From positions 97,501 through 161,500 of the forward strand of contig NZ_BPIK01000001.1 of NCBI RefSeq assembly GCF_026004075.1: a stretch of DNA of 64,000 nt. Reading direction: 5' to 3'. Under the pieces are notes generated by a model. The model did not search any database. It had not been told where the DNA came from and saw nothing but the letters and a program-made list of their open reading frames with translations. This stretch comes from Meiothermus sp. Its GTDB lineage: Bacteria; Deinococcota; Deinococci; Deinococcales; Thermaceae. Within the stretch, counting starts at the first letter, position 1, and each line of letters starts with the position of its first letter. Both the position numbers and the translations under genes were made by a program. Shown here one piece after another: positions 45,385 through 53,678 of the stretch.

Positions 45385-48264
45385 ATGGAAGTGCGGCTGC
45401 GACTGCTGGGTACGCCCCGACTCGAGGCGGATGGGGTGGGGAGCGAGTTGCCCCTGGATCGTCCCGCCGCGCTGGGCTATTACCTGGCCCAGCGCGGCGA
45501 CTGGGTGCGGCGCAGCGAGCTGGCTTACCTCTACAGCCCCGAGGCCGACGAGGCCGCTGCTTTTGCCAACCTGCGCAAGCTGGTCTACCGGCTGCGCCAG
45601 CAGGGCTGGGCGGGGGTGCTGGAAGCCGAAGCCACGCGCTTGCGGCTCTGCATCCCCACCGATGTGCAGGCCTTTCGGGCGGCCCTCGAGCGCCGCGACT
45701 GGGCAGGGGCCCTCGAGCTCTACGGGGGCCCCTTTTTGCAGGGGCTGGCCTTTCCCGACCTGAGCGGCTACGAGGCCTGGCTGGAGCTCGAGCGCCAGGA
45801 TTTAGCGCGGGCCTGGCGCAGCGCGCTGATGGAGCAGGTGCGGCTGCTGGAAACCCAGGCCGACTGGCTAGGGGCCGAACGCTGGCTCTCCAAGCTGCTG
45901 GCCGCAGACCCGCTCGACGAGGAGGCCGTGCAGGCCCAAATCCGGGTTCTGCGCGCGGCGGGGCGGTTGGCCCAGGCCCAGGAGGTTTTCGAACGCTTCC
46001 GCCGCAGCCTGAAGCTCGAGCTGGGGGTGGAGCCCCTGGAGTCAACCCGTGCGCTCGCCGATGGTCTGGATTCCCAAAACCCAGCCGCAGCCCACCCCCG
46101 GCACAACCTGCCCGCGGCCAGCACCCGCTTTATTGGGCGAAGCCGCGAACTCCGGGCGCTGAACCGCCAACTGGCCAACCCTGACTGCCGCTTGCTGACG
46201 GTGGTGGGGCTGGGCGGCATGGGCAAGACCCGCCTGGCCCTCGAGCTGGCCTCCCAGCAGACCCAGCGCTTCGACGACGGGGTCTGGCTGGTGGCACTGG
46301 CCGGGGTGGCCTCGCCCGAGCAGTTGGTCTCGAGCATTGCCAGTGCCCTGGGCTTTACCTTTGCGGGGTCTACCGACCCCAAGACTCAGTTGCTCAACTA
46401 CCTGCGCGGCAAGACGCTGCTCTTGCTGCTGGATAACTTCGAGCACCTGCTGGAAGGGGCCCCTTTGCTGGAGGAACTGCTGACCCAGGCCCCCGGCCTC
46501 AAACTGCTGGTGACCTCGAGGGCGGCCCTGGAGCTCCCCGGTGAGTGGCTCTTCGACCTGGAGGGCCTGGGCTACCCACCCCCCCAGACCGAAGAAGATC
46601 TGGACGGCTTCGACGCGGTGCGGCTTTTCATCGCGCGGGCCGAGCGGCTTTCCAGCAGCTTTGTGATCACCCCCGCGACCCTCGAGGCCATCGCCGAGCT
46701 GACCCGCCGGGTACAGGGTATGCCGCTGGCCATCGAACTCCTGTCCACCTGGGTGCGCGGCCTGGGGGTGGGGGAGATTCTGGCCCAACTGGGCCACAGC
46801 TTCGGGCTATTGCAAACCTCCCAGCGCGACCTGCCCGAGCGCCACCGCAGCCTGCGGGCCATCCTCGAGTACACCTGGCAGCTTTTGACCGAGGCCGAGC
46901 AGGCGGTGCTGGCCAAACTCTCGGTTTTCCGGGGAGGGTTCACCCTCGAGGCCGCCCAGAGCGTGGCGGGGGCGCATCTGGGGCTATTGCTGCGCTTTAT
47001 CAACCAAGCCCTGCTACGGCGGGGTGAGGACGGGCGCTACGACCTGCACGAGCTGGTGCGGCAGTTTGCAGCGGAGAGGCTAGACGAACTGGGCAAAGCA
47101 GAGGAGACGCTCGAGGGGTATTTAGACTACTTTCAGGGCTTTGCACAAGAGGCCCTAAGGAACTTAAACGGTGAGCATCAAATAAGGTGGCTGTCGAAGC
47201 TAAAAACTGAACACACCAACTTGATTAACGCTTTGGATGAAGGGTTTGTAAAACTTCCCGATAAAGCAGTTGCGCTGTTGGCATATCTTGGGCCGTACTG
47301 GCATTTATTCGGATTGTATGCCGAGGGGGAACGGAGATTGCGCTCTTCACTGGACAAGCTTTCGGTACTTCAAGTTAGGTTGCAGGCGATTATTCTTATC
47401 GAATATCTGCGAATTCTGTTTGGGATCGGTAGGTATAAGGAGACTCAGGGACTGCGATCACGGATTCTTGGCTTGTGCCGGAGCGCTGGTGACCTCCGCC
47501 TCGAGGCTGAGCTATACAACCAACTCGGCTGGGCAGCGACAAGTCAAAGGCAGTTTGAACAAGCTCGAGTTTGTTTTGACAAGGCACTGTCTATAGCGGA
47601 ACAACTCTCTGACTCGAGGCTGAAGGTTTCTGTCACGCTAAATTTAGCCCGCATGGCGGGTTTCCAAAATCAGCCCGATCAGGCCTTAGCTTATCAGCAA
47701 AAGGCTTTAGCTGAAGCTCGTGCAATTCTGGATACGGTTGCGCAACTGAGGTGCCTAACTGCGATGGGTTGGGCTACCTTGGTTAAGGGTGATTACATCC
47801 AGTCTGTTGAATTTAGCCAACAAGCACTGGAATTAGCTTTGTTCGTGGGATCGAAAAGTTATTTAGCCATAGTTCAAGGCAATTTGGGCTTTGCTAAATG
47901 GCAGATGGGAGAGCGCGAGGGAGGGGAGCAAGTCTATCGTCAACATCTAATTCTGCATCTCGAACAGGGCGCAATGGAGTATTTCTTTGAAAACGCTTTC
48001 GAGCTTGCTCGGTTTTGGAGTGAGCTTGGTTATTCAGATGATGCGGTTCGACTTTGGGGTTATGCTGAGGGGATACGATCTGAGTTTCAGTTTGTAAAAT
48101 TCCCTGGATATGAAGAGATAAAAGCTAAAGTTCTGGGCACAATTGTTAGCAAAGAAATAGAAGAACTTTTGAAGCAAACCAAACATCCGTCGCTCCAAGA
48201 AATTTTGCATTTCTTGAAGGTAGTGGCTCGGGGCCAACCAAAATCAGCGGGCAAGTTGCAGTGA
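45385..48264 (+). CDS. BTAD/NB-ARC/TPR transcriptional regulator, 959 aa
   Basis: SARP-LAL-type signalling regulator. In order: winged helix (1-95, RLRLLGTPRLEADG...LAYLYSPEADEAAAFANLRKLVYRLR), BTAD (95-245, ALELYGGPFLQGLAFPDLSGYEAWLELER), then an NB-ARC ATPase with Walker A GLGGMGKT near 275, Walker B LLLLLDNFEHL near 346 and GMPLAIELL near 445, and C-terminal TPR-like repeats (about 600-930). Ligand-dependent ATP binding would control DNA binding. Base composition falls from about residue 575 onward: 46501-46560 has 40 G+C of 60 whereas 47221-47280 has 25 of 60, so the sensor half may have a separate origin. The large lipoprotein module lies downstream. Confidence 0.88.
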   Translation: MEVRLRLLGTPRLEADGVGSELPLDRPAALGYYLAQRGDWVRRSELAYLYSPEADEAAAFANLRKLVYRLRQQGWAGVLEAEATRLRLCIPTDVQAFRAALERRDWAGALELYGGPFLQGLAFPDLSGYEAWLELERQDLARAWRSALMEQVRLLETQADWLGAERWLSKLLAADPLDEEAVQAQIRVLRAAGRLAQAQEVFERFRRSLKLELGVEPLESTRALADGLDSQNPAAAHPRHNLPAASTRFIGRSRELRALNRQLANPDCRLLTVVGLGGMGKTRLALELASQQTQRFDDGVWLVALAGVASPEQLVSSIASALGFTFAGSTDPKTQLLNYLRGKTLLLLLDNFEHLLEGAPLLEELLTQAPGLKLLVTSRAALELPGEWLFDLEGLGYPPPQTEEDLDGFDAVRLFIARAERLSSSFVITPATLEAIAELTRRVQGMPLAIELLSTWVRGLGVGEILAQLGHSFGLLQTSQRDLPERHRSLRAILEYTWQLLTEAEQAVLAKLSVFRGGFTLEAAQSVAGAHLGLLLRFINQALLRRGEDGRYDLHELVRQFAAERLDELGKAEETLEGYLDYFQGFAQEALRNLNGEHQIRWLSKLKTEHTNLINALDEGFVKLPDKAVALLAYLGPYWHLFGLYAEGERRLRSSLDKLSVLQVRLQAIILIEYLRILFGIGRYKETQGLRSRILGLCRSAGDLRLEAELYNQLGWAATSQRQFEQARVCFDKALSIAEQLSDSRLKVSVTLNLARMAGFQNQPDQALAYQQKALAEARAILDTVAQLRCLTAMGWATLVKGDYIQSVEFSQQALELALFVGSKSYLAIVQGNLGFAKWQMGEREGGEQVYRQHLILHLEQGAMEYFFENAFELARFWSELGYSDDAVRLWGYAEGIRSEFQFVKFPGYEEIKAKVLGTIVSKEIEELLKQTKHPSLQEILHFLKVVARGQPKSAGKLQ

Positions 48265-48293
48265 ATATGCGGTGTGTTCAGAGAAGTTCTTAG

Positions 48294-48416
48294 TTATCGG
48301 ATGACGTGATCGTTTCCCTGGGCCATTGCCGTGGGCAGAATAGGTACTAGAGCCACATAGAAACAAAGAACCCGTCTAGTGATCAACTTTATTTTGATTA
48401 TTTTTCTTTTCATCAT
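48294..48416 (-). CDS. Possible short secreted peptide, 40 aa
   Basis: A 40-codon frame encodes a basic N-terminus (MMKRKIIKIKLITRR), a hydrophobic core (VLCFYVALVPILP) and an AMA-type cleavage site, leaving a mature tail QGNDHVIR. This is the layout of exported signal peptides such as Phr. A -10-like GATACT lies nine bases before the ATG on the minus strand. It converges on the TPR-containing regulator 30 bases away. It could equally be a chance frame or the remnant of a longer exported protein. Confidence 0.3.
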   Translation of the reverse strand: MMKRKIIKIKLITRRVLCFYVALVPILPTAMAQGNDHVIR

Positions 48417-48456
48417 ACTCACCACAGTATCGTATTGAGTTTGACAGCCCAACCCA

Positions 48457-48478
48457 ATGGAACGCCCATGGAACGCCC
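48457..48478 (+). promoter_or_regulatory. Perfect 11-bp tandem repeat upstream of the second lipoprotein module
   Basis: ATGGAACGCCC occurs twice without spacing (48457-48467, 48468-48478). A consensus -35 TTGACA stands at 48441-48446, 10 bases before. The 11-bp period equals that of the repeats at 38621 and 36436, but the sequence differs, as expected if the other BTAD regulator binds here. The next start codon is at 48497. Confidence 0.6.
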
Positions 48479-48496
48479 GGCCACCAGACTGGGGGC

Positions 48497-48688
48497 ATGG
48501 CCGTCGCAAAGGTTCACTCGAGTTACATCCTGCGCCTGACCCAGCGGCTTAGTCGGCTGACCTACGAGCTGCGCGACGTGCGTACGGGTCAGGTGCGGCA
48601 GTTCGAAAGCGCCAGGGAACTCTCGAGCTACCTCGAGACGATGGTCATGGAGGCTCCACCTGAACCTGTCAAGGGCAGAGGACGCTAG
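48497..48688 (+). CDS. Small protein of unknown function, 63 aa
   Basis: The sequence SSYILRLTQRLSRLTYELRDVRTGQVRQFESARELSSYLETM has the feel of the small beta-beta-alpha proteins (LRD..TGe.r.F.s..eL..yL) that often stand before large secreted or regulatory genes in Chloroflexi and Deinococcota. It is cytosolic and has no signal. It starts 18 bases after the 11-bp repeats, and its end contains a CTGTCAAGG sequence. The large lipoprotein gene follows after 53 bases. Confidence 0.6.
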   Translation: MAVAKVHSSYILRLTQRLSRLTYELRDVRTGQVRQFESARELSSYLETMVMEAPPEPVKGRGR

Positions 48689-48741
48689 GGGCGGGGTGGA
48701 GCAAGGAGAGAGTTCTGTGGCTCAAGTAGGGAGGTAAGGGT

Positions 48742-51528
48742 ATGAAGCAGTGGATTTTGGGAGCGGTATTGGGGCTGGTTCTGGCAGCTTGCGGTGGGGG
48801 CACCTCGACGCCGCCCACGCCTTCCGAGCTGGCCGAGCTAATCACGGGCGGTGATCAGGCCGAGGCCCAGGTGACGCTGGAGGTTCTGCGTAGTTTCAAG
48901 CCGGCCACCATCAGCACCCAGTTCAACCCTTTTATTGGCGGCCTGACCGTCTACGAGATTTCCGGCACCACCCCCAAGGGGCTGCCCTTCAAGGCCATTG
49001 CCCTGGGGGATGAGGGCCTCGAGCCCGATGCGCTGCGGGGGCAACTGCGCATGAAGGCCCGGCTGCGCCGGATTCAGGGGCAGGTGGTGCTGGCGGGCTG
49101 GCTGGTGCCACGGGACCCCAACTCTACCCTGAACCCCATCGCCTTTATTGCAGCGGCCCAGAACGCCAATTTCAGGGGCCCGACCGCGGGCACGGTCTAC
49201 CAGTTCAGCGGGATGGCCGAGTTTAGGGGGGTCTGCGAGGAGAAGGGCCTCAGCGGTTCGTACAGCCTCAAGCAAGGCAACCTCGAGCTCGTCGGAGCCC
49301 TGACGGGCGTGCGGGCTGGCGAGACGCTGGGCTGCACCCCCGGCGAGGTGCAGGAGCAAAACCTGCCCGTCGCCCTGAGTTACACCGCCGTGGAGACCCA
49401 TATGGGCACTATCTTCAGCTTCCAGGGCAGCCTGGCGCCGGGGGCTGGAGGCGCCTCAGCGCGGGGCCAGGTGCAATCGGCGATGCCCTCCCAGGGCCTC
49501 ACCCTCACACCCCCCACCCTGCCGGCCAGCCCCCTTGTGGCGAACGTTGCCCTCAAGCCCAACGTCAAGGAGCTGGGCAACGTCTCGGGGGCCGAGCTGG
49601 TGAGCTTCGACCAGGACAACGGAACCCTCATCTTCAACCGGCTGGCGGGCAACCTGCGCGAACTGGCCGTGGGCGATATTGTCGCCAGCGCCCCCCGCAA
49701 CGCCGCCCCCAACGGCTTTCTGCGCCGTGTAACCGGTATCGAAAACACCAGCGATGGCAAGGTGCGGGTTCGCACCGCCAAGGCCAACGTGGCCGACCTG
49801 CTGGACGAGAGCGACATTCAAATGGACCTTCCGCTGAGCGAGGCCGATGCCCAGCGGGCCACGGCCCTCGAGCGCGGCCAGATTATCTATGCGGCCCAGC
49901 AACTAGGCCCCTCGGCCCAGAGCCAGATCACCAAAAACTTTGGCCCCATAGAGGTGATAGAAGGCGTCACGGTGAGCGGCTTTGTGCGTTTTACCCCCAA
50001 AATTGTGGTCAAGTTCCAGTGCCGCAGGACTTTCTGCTCCGAGCCATACCTACTGGCCAAGTTCGTGCTGAACGAGCGGGCCGAGGTTCGCCTCAACGCC
50101 ACCCTAGAAAAAACCCTGCACAAATCCATCCAGATTGCACGGGTTCCGCTGGGCACCATTACCGCAGGGCCGCTGGTGTTCTTAATTGACGTGGTCTTTA
50201 CGGTGGATGTGGAGGGCAAGCTGCGGGTGGAGCTCGAGGTAGGAGCCTGGCAGGAGCTCGAAATAGAAGCGGGGACGGAGTACAACAAGGACTTCAATGG
50301 TCGCTTCCAAAAAATCAACGAGATCACCAAAAACGAGCGGGGCATCATCGGCCCGACCATCGAGGGCAGCGCTGAACTCAAGGCGGGGGTGTATGGGGCT
50401 TTGCGGCTCATGCTCTACGGGGTAGCGGGGGTCTCGGCCGAGGCTGGGCCTTACGTCCAGTTCAATGCCCAGTACCCCCGCCAGCCCTACTGGACCATGA
50501 AGTTTGGCCTCGAGGGCAATCTGGGGGTGGATATTGACCTGCTCATTTTCCGCAAGGAGTGGGACGTCAACCTCTTCGATATTGAGCTGTTTACCGAGCA
50601 GGCTCCCAACTCGCCGCCCAAGTTCGACGACATCGGCCCCAAGTATGCGTGCAACAGCGGCTACGCGGCCCGCAACGCCTCAGACAAGGTGGTGTTGTCT
50701 GCCAGCACCGACGACAAAGAAGACGGCCCCGGCACGGGCACCATCCAGTGGCGCAGGGGCAACAACCTGCTGGGCACCACCACCAAGGCCGACAAGCACA
50801 CCCTCGAGGTAGACCTGCCCAACGGAACCCACACCCTCACCGCGACCCTCACCGACAGCCAAGGAACCTCGCGCACCCGCAGCTTCGAGGTAAAGCTGGC
50901 CGCCAACCAGTGCCAGTTCCCCAACGGTTTGCCGTACGTGAATATCGTAGGCAACAGCGATGAAGGGCTGCCTTCCCCGTTCCCTTATTACGCCAATCTT
51001 ACCGCCCGCACTTGGCCGTTCTCACAGGCTGGTTGTCCTACCCACGAGGTGTTCTGGCGATCGAACCTGCAACGCCGTAGCCTGGGCAGCACCAATGGGG
51101 TTTTTGTGCCGGCCAGCGGAGGGGTGGGGCCATTCTGCGAGCATAGCTTCCAGGTGCAAAAGATGGCGGATCGCCAGGTGATCACCACGCGGTTCACCCT
51201 AAACGACCTTGTTGTTAAGGACACCACCGAGGTTCTGCCCTCGAGAATCCTCAGCCTGAATATCGGCGGCATCCAGTACAGCGCCCCCAGCAACAGCCGT
51301 TACATCTACGTGGGCGATCAGGTCAACTTTACCGTGAGCGGGGATAACCCGGTGTGGAGCTCGAGCGAGCCCGCCGACAACATCAACGGGCGCAGCGGCA
51401 ACAGCGTGAACGCCCGCTTCAACACCCCAGGCCCCCGCACCATCGTGGCCCAGGTGTCGGATGGCAACGGCGGGTTCAACTCCAAGAGCCGCATCATCTA
51501 CGTGCATAGCGGGCTGGCCCGGCCCTAG
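48742..51528 (+). CDS. Large lipoprotein with C-terminal Ig-like domains, 928 aa
   Basis: Lipobox LAAC (Cys17) and acidic/Pro linker, then the same order as the 929-aa protein at 40121: shared domain with TPKGLPFKAIAL, SFDQDNGTLIFNRLAG near 295 and APNGFLRRVTGI near 327, beta-rich middle with LMLYGVAGVSAEAGPYVQFNAQYPRQPYW near 555, DTDDKEDGPGTGTIQWRRG-like Ig segment near 655 (ASTDDKEDGPGTGTIQW), and two further Ig-like segments ending GPRTIVAQVSDGNGGFNSKS. Cys positions are largely conserved between the two. Start after AGGGAGGTAAGGGT. It is probably exposed on the cell surface; ligand unknown. Confidence 0.82.
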   Translation: MKQWILGAVLGLVLAACGGGTSTPPTPSELAELITGGDQAEAQVTLEVLRSFKPATISTQFNPFIGGLTVYEISGTTPKGLPFKAIALGDEGLEPDALRGQLRMKARLRRIQGQVVLAGWLVPRDPNSTLNPIAFIAAAQNANFRGPTAGTVYQFSGMAEFRGVCEEKGLSGSYSLKQGNLELVGALTGVRAGETLGCTPGEVQEQNLPVALSYTAVETHMGTIFSFQGSLAPGAGGASARGQVQSAMPSQGLTLTPPTLPASPLVANVALKPNVKELGNVSGAELVSFDQDNGTLIFNRLAGNLRELAVGDIVASAPRNAAPNGFLRRVTGIENTSDGKVRVRTAKANVADLLDESDIQMDLPLSEADAQRATALERGQIIYAAQQLGPSAQSQITKNFGPIEVIEGVTVSGFVRFTPKIVVKFQCRRTFCSEPYLLAKFVLNERAEVRLNATLEKTLHKSIQIARVPLGTITAGPLVFLIDVVFTVDVEGKLRVELEVGAWQELEIEAGTEYNKDFNGRFQKINEITKNERGIIGPTIEGSAELKAGVYGALRLMLYGVAGVSAEAGPYVQFNAQYPRQPYWTMKFGLEGNLGVDIDLLIFRKEWDVNLFDIELFTEQAPNSPPKFDDIGPKYACNSGYAARNASDKVVLSASTDDKEDGPGTGTIQWRRGNNLLGTTTKADKHTLEVDLPNGTHTLTATLTDSQGTSRTRSFEVKLAANQCQFPNGLPYVNIVGNSDEGLPSPFPYYANLTARTWPFSQAGCPTHEVFWRSNLQRRSLGSTNGVFVPASGGVGPFCEHSFQVQKMADRQVITTRFTLNDLVVKDTTEVLPSRILSLNIGGIQYSAPSNSRYIYVGDQVNFTVSGDNPVWSSSEPADNINGRSGNSVNARFNTPGPRTIVAQVSDGNGGFNSKSRIIYVHSGLARP

Positions 51529-51558
51529 TGCAACGGCTGTGCACACCGAGGTGTCGAG

Positions 51559-52461
51559 ATGAAACCATGCCTTATGTTTTGGGTGCTGGTGCTGCTGGGA
51601 GGGGCCATCCCCTCCCAGGCCCAGACCGCCTACCGCCCCACCGTGCAGCTCACCGACCTTTTGGGCCTGCGCTTCTTCCCCCAGAGCGGGCTGTTCCAGT
51701 TCGACGGCCTTCAGATCGCTTTTCCTAAAGCAGGGGAAACCTACTCGCTGGAGCTGCGCCGGGCCGGTGGGGCGGTGATTTACAAGGTTGGCTTAGATTT
51801 GCAAGAAGTCAGCGGCTTTCCCGCCTTTGGCTGGCTGAACCCACAGGAGCGCGGCTCGGATAAATTCAAGCTCAGCGAGGGCGGAAAGTACGAGCTGGCC
51901 GTGCGGATGGGCAGCCAGGAGATCGGGGTGGTGGCCTTCGAGGCCAGGGCCACCGACTCGGGCGATGCCTTCAACCCCGGCAAAACCTTCCGGCTGGTAG
52001 GCCACTGGGATCGATGGGCCTACCTCTACACCAGAGATGGCGAACCCAACGCCCGCCTTTACGTGGTGGGCTGGGTGACCGACAGTGAGTTTGGCCCCAA
52101 CCGCAGCGACCGCTGGGTGACGGTGCAGATCACCAAAGGCGGCAGCGTACTGTGCAAGTCGGAGGTGTTTGTGGATGCCCCCCACTGGTCACGCTACCGC
52201 TTCGATGTGGCCCGGCCCAACAGCAACGCCCCCTGCACCCTGGCCGACCTTCAGAAAGCCGATGGCGAGTATGGGCTCGAGTTCCGCTCCAAGGCCAGGC
52301 TGCTGCGAAAGTTCAACTTCCGCGTGGCCAACAAGCAAATCCAGCGCATCCCCCGCAACACCCTGCCCTATCTGAGCGCCAACTGGGGCGGAATTCCCTC
52401 CAAGCTGGTCAACAGCGACTTGCAGCTACAGGAAACCTTCTGGTTTGAGGCCTCGAGGTAA
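51559..52461 (+). CDS. Secreted protein of unknown function, 300 aa
   Basis: A signal peptide (about 1-22, LMFWVLVLLGGAIPSQAQ) precedes a beta-rich mature protein. Repeated patterns AGETYSLELRRAGGAVIYKVG, GGKYELAVRMGSQEIGVVAFEA and DGEYGLEFRSKARLLRKFNFRV suggest two or three Ig-like sandwiches. It follows the large lipoprotein by 30 bases and is closed by a terminator, so it is the last gene of the second module. No family recognised. Confidence 0.7.
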   Translation: MKPCLMFWVLVLLGGAIPSQAQTAYRPTVQLTDLLGLRFFPQSGLFQFDGLQIAFPKAGETYSLELRRAGGAVIYKVGLDLQEVSGFPAFGWLNPQERGSDKFKLSEGGKYELAVRMGSQEIGVVAFEARATDSGDAFNPGKTFRLVGHWDRWAYLYTRDGEPNARLYVVGWVTDSEFGPNRSDRWVTVQITKGGSVLCKSEVFVDAPHWSRYRFDVARPNSNAPCTLADLQKADGEYGLEFRSKARLLRKFNFRVANKQIQRIPRNTLPYLSANWGGIPSKLVNSDLQLQETFWFEASR

Positions 52462-52491
52462 CTAGCCGCTCGAGACCCGAGCAGGCGGCTC

Positions 52492-52532
52492 GCCCAGTAC
52501 GGCGGTTTTGCTCGTACTGGGCATTTTGTTTT
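52492..52532 (+). terminator. Rho-independent terminator of the second lipoprotein module
   Basis: GCCCAGTAC (52492-52500) and GTACTGGGC (52514-52522) form a perfect 9-bp stem with a 13-base loop, followed by ATTTTGTTTT. Confidence 0.88.
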
Positions 52533-52545
52533 GCACGACGGGTTT

Positions 52546-52573
52546 TTGTGGGCCGAGAGGGTCGCGTTACAAT
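52546..52573 (+). promoter_or_regulatory. Leaderless promoter of the class V aminotransferase gene
   Basis: TTGTGG (52546-52551) and TACAAT (52568-52573) are 16 bases apart; ATG 52581 follows after seven bases without a Shine-Dalgarno sequence. Confidence 0.55.
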
Positions 52574-52580
52574 GGGGCCC

Positions 52581-53639
52581 ATGTACCGCCCCCGCCTCCT
52601 CACCCCCGGCCCCGTGGAACTCCACCCCAGGGCCCTCGAGGCCCTATCCCGCCCCCAGCTTCACCACCGTAGCGAGGTGGCCCGGCAGATTTTCCTCCAG
52701 GCCAAGGCCGGGCTCGAGGCCGCCTTCAAAACCCAGGGCCAGGTCTTGCTGCTCACCGGCTCCGGCACCGCCGCCATGGACGCCCTGGTGCAGAACCTCT
52801 TTGCGCCGGGGGCGCGGGTGCTGGTGCCGGTGCACGGCAACTTCTCCGAACGCTGGGCCAAAATTGCCCAACAGGCCGGGCTAGAGGTAGTGCGCCTGGA
52901 GCTCGAGTGGGGCCGGGTGGTGCGCCCGGAACACCTGGAAAGCGCCCAGGGCCCCTTCGACGGCCTGCTCCTGACCCACTCCGAGTCCTCGACCGGGGCC
53001 CTCAACGACGTGCGCACCCTGGCCCAGGCCTTCAAGGCCCGCTTCCCCGAGGGGCTGGTGGTGGTGGACGCCATCACCAGCCTGTTTGTAAGCGAGTTCG
53101 AGCTGGAGGGCTGGGGCCTGGATGCCGCCGCCTGTGGCTCGCAAAAAGGCATCATGTGCCCCCCAGGGCTGGGCTATGCGGCCCTCTCGCCCCGTGCGAT
53201 CGAGCACCTCAAGCCTCGAGGCTTCTACCTGAACCTGGCCTCCGAGCTCAAAGTGCAGAGCGCGGGCGAGTCGGCCTGGACGCCGGCCATCAACCTGGTG
53301 GCCGCCACCGCCGCGGTGCTGGCGGAACTGCTGCCCCGGCTGCCCGAGCACATCGCCCTCAAACAGCAGCAGAACGAGATCCTCTACGCCACCGGCCAGG
53401 AGCTGGGCCTGAAGCCCGTGCCCGAGGTAAAAAGCCCCGCCACCACCTGTTTTTACCTGCCCGAAGGGGTAAGCTACGCCCAGATCAAGGAGGCCTTCGC
53501 CGCGCGGGGCGCCACCATTATCGGCGGGCAGGGCCAGCTCAAGGGTAGGGTCTTTCGCCTCTCGCTGATGGGCTACTCCGACTTATACGATGCGTATGCG
53601 GTGGCCCAGATGATGCGCGAGGCCCTGCGCTTCGATTAG
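52581..53639 (+). CDS. Class V aminotransferase (alanine-glyoxylate/serine-pyruvate type), 352 aa
   Basis: PLP enzyme that moves an amino group between small amino acids and glyoxylate or pyruvate. The start RLLTPGPVELHPRALEAL, the cofactor region LLTGSGTAAMDA near 55, THSESSTGALNDV near 135, VVDAITSL and the Schiff-base Lys in CGSQKGIMCPPGLGY near 183 are typical. The C-terminus IIGGQGQLKGRVFRLSLMGY fits the family. ATG 52581 is chosen because of the -10 box seven bases upstream. An SDR gene follows after 39 bases on the same strand. Confidence 0.92.
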   Translation: MYRPRLLTPGPVELHPRALEALSRPQLHHRSEVARQIFLQAKAGLEAAFKTQGQVLLLTGSGTAAMDALVQNLFAPGARVLVPVHGNFSERWAKIAQQAGLEVVRLELEWGRVVRPEHLESAQGPFDGLLLTHSESSTGALNDVRTLAQAFKARFPEGLVVVDAITSLFVSEFELEGWGLDAAACGSQKGIMCPPGLGYAALSPRAIEHLKPRGFYLNLASELKVQSAGESAWTPAINLVAATAAVLAELLPRLPEHIALKQQQNEILYATGQELGLKPVPEVKSPATTCFYLPEGVSYAQIKEAFAARGATIIGGQGQLKGRVFRLSLMGYSDLYDAYAVAQMMREALRFD

Positions 53640-53678
53640 CGCGCTGGAAGAAGCTCGAGGCCCGAAAGGGGGTAAAGC

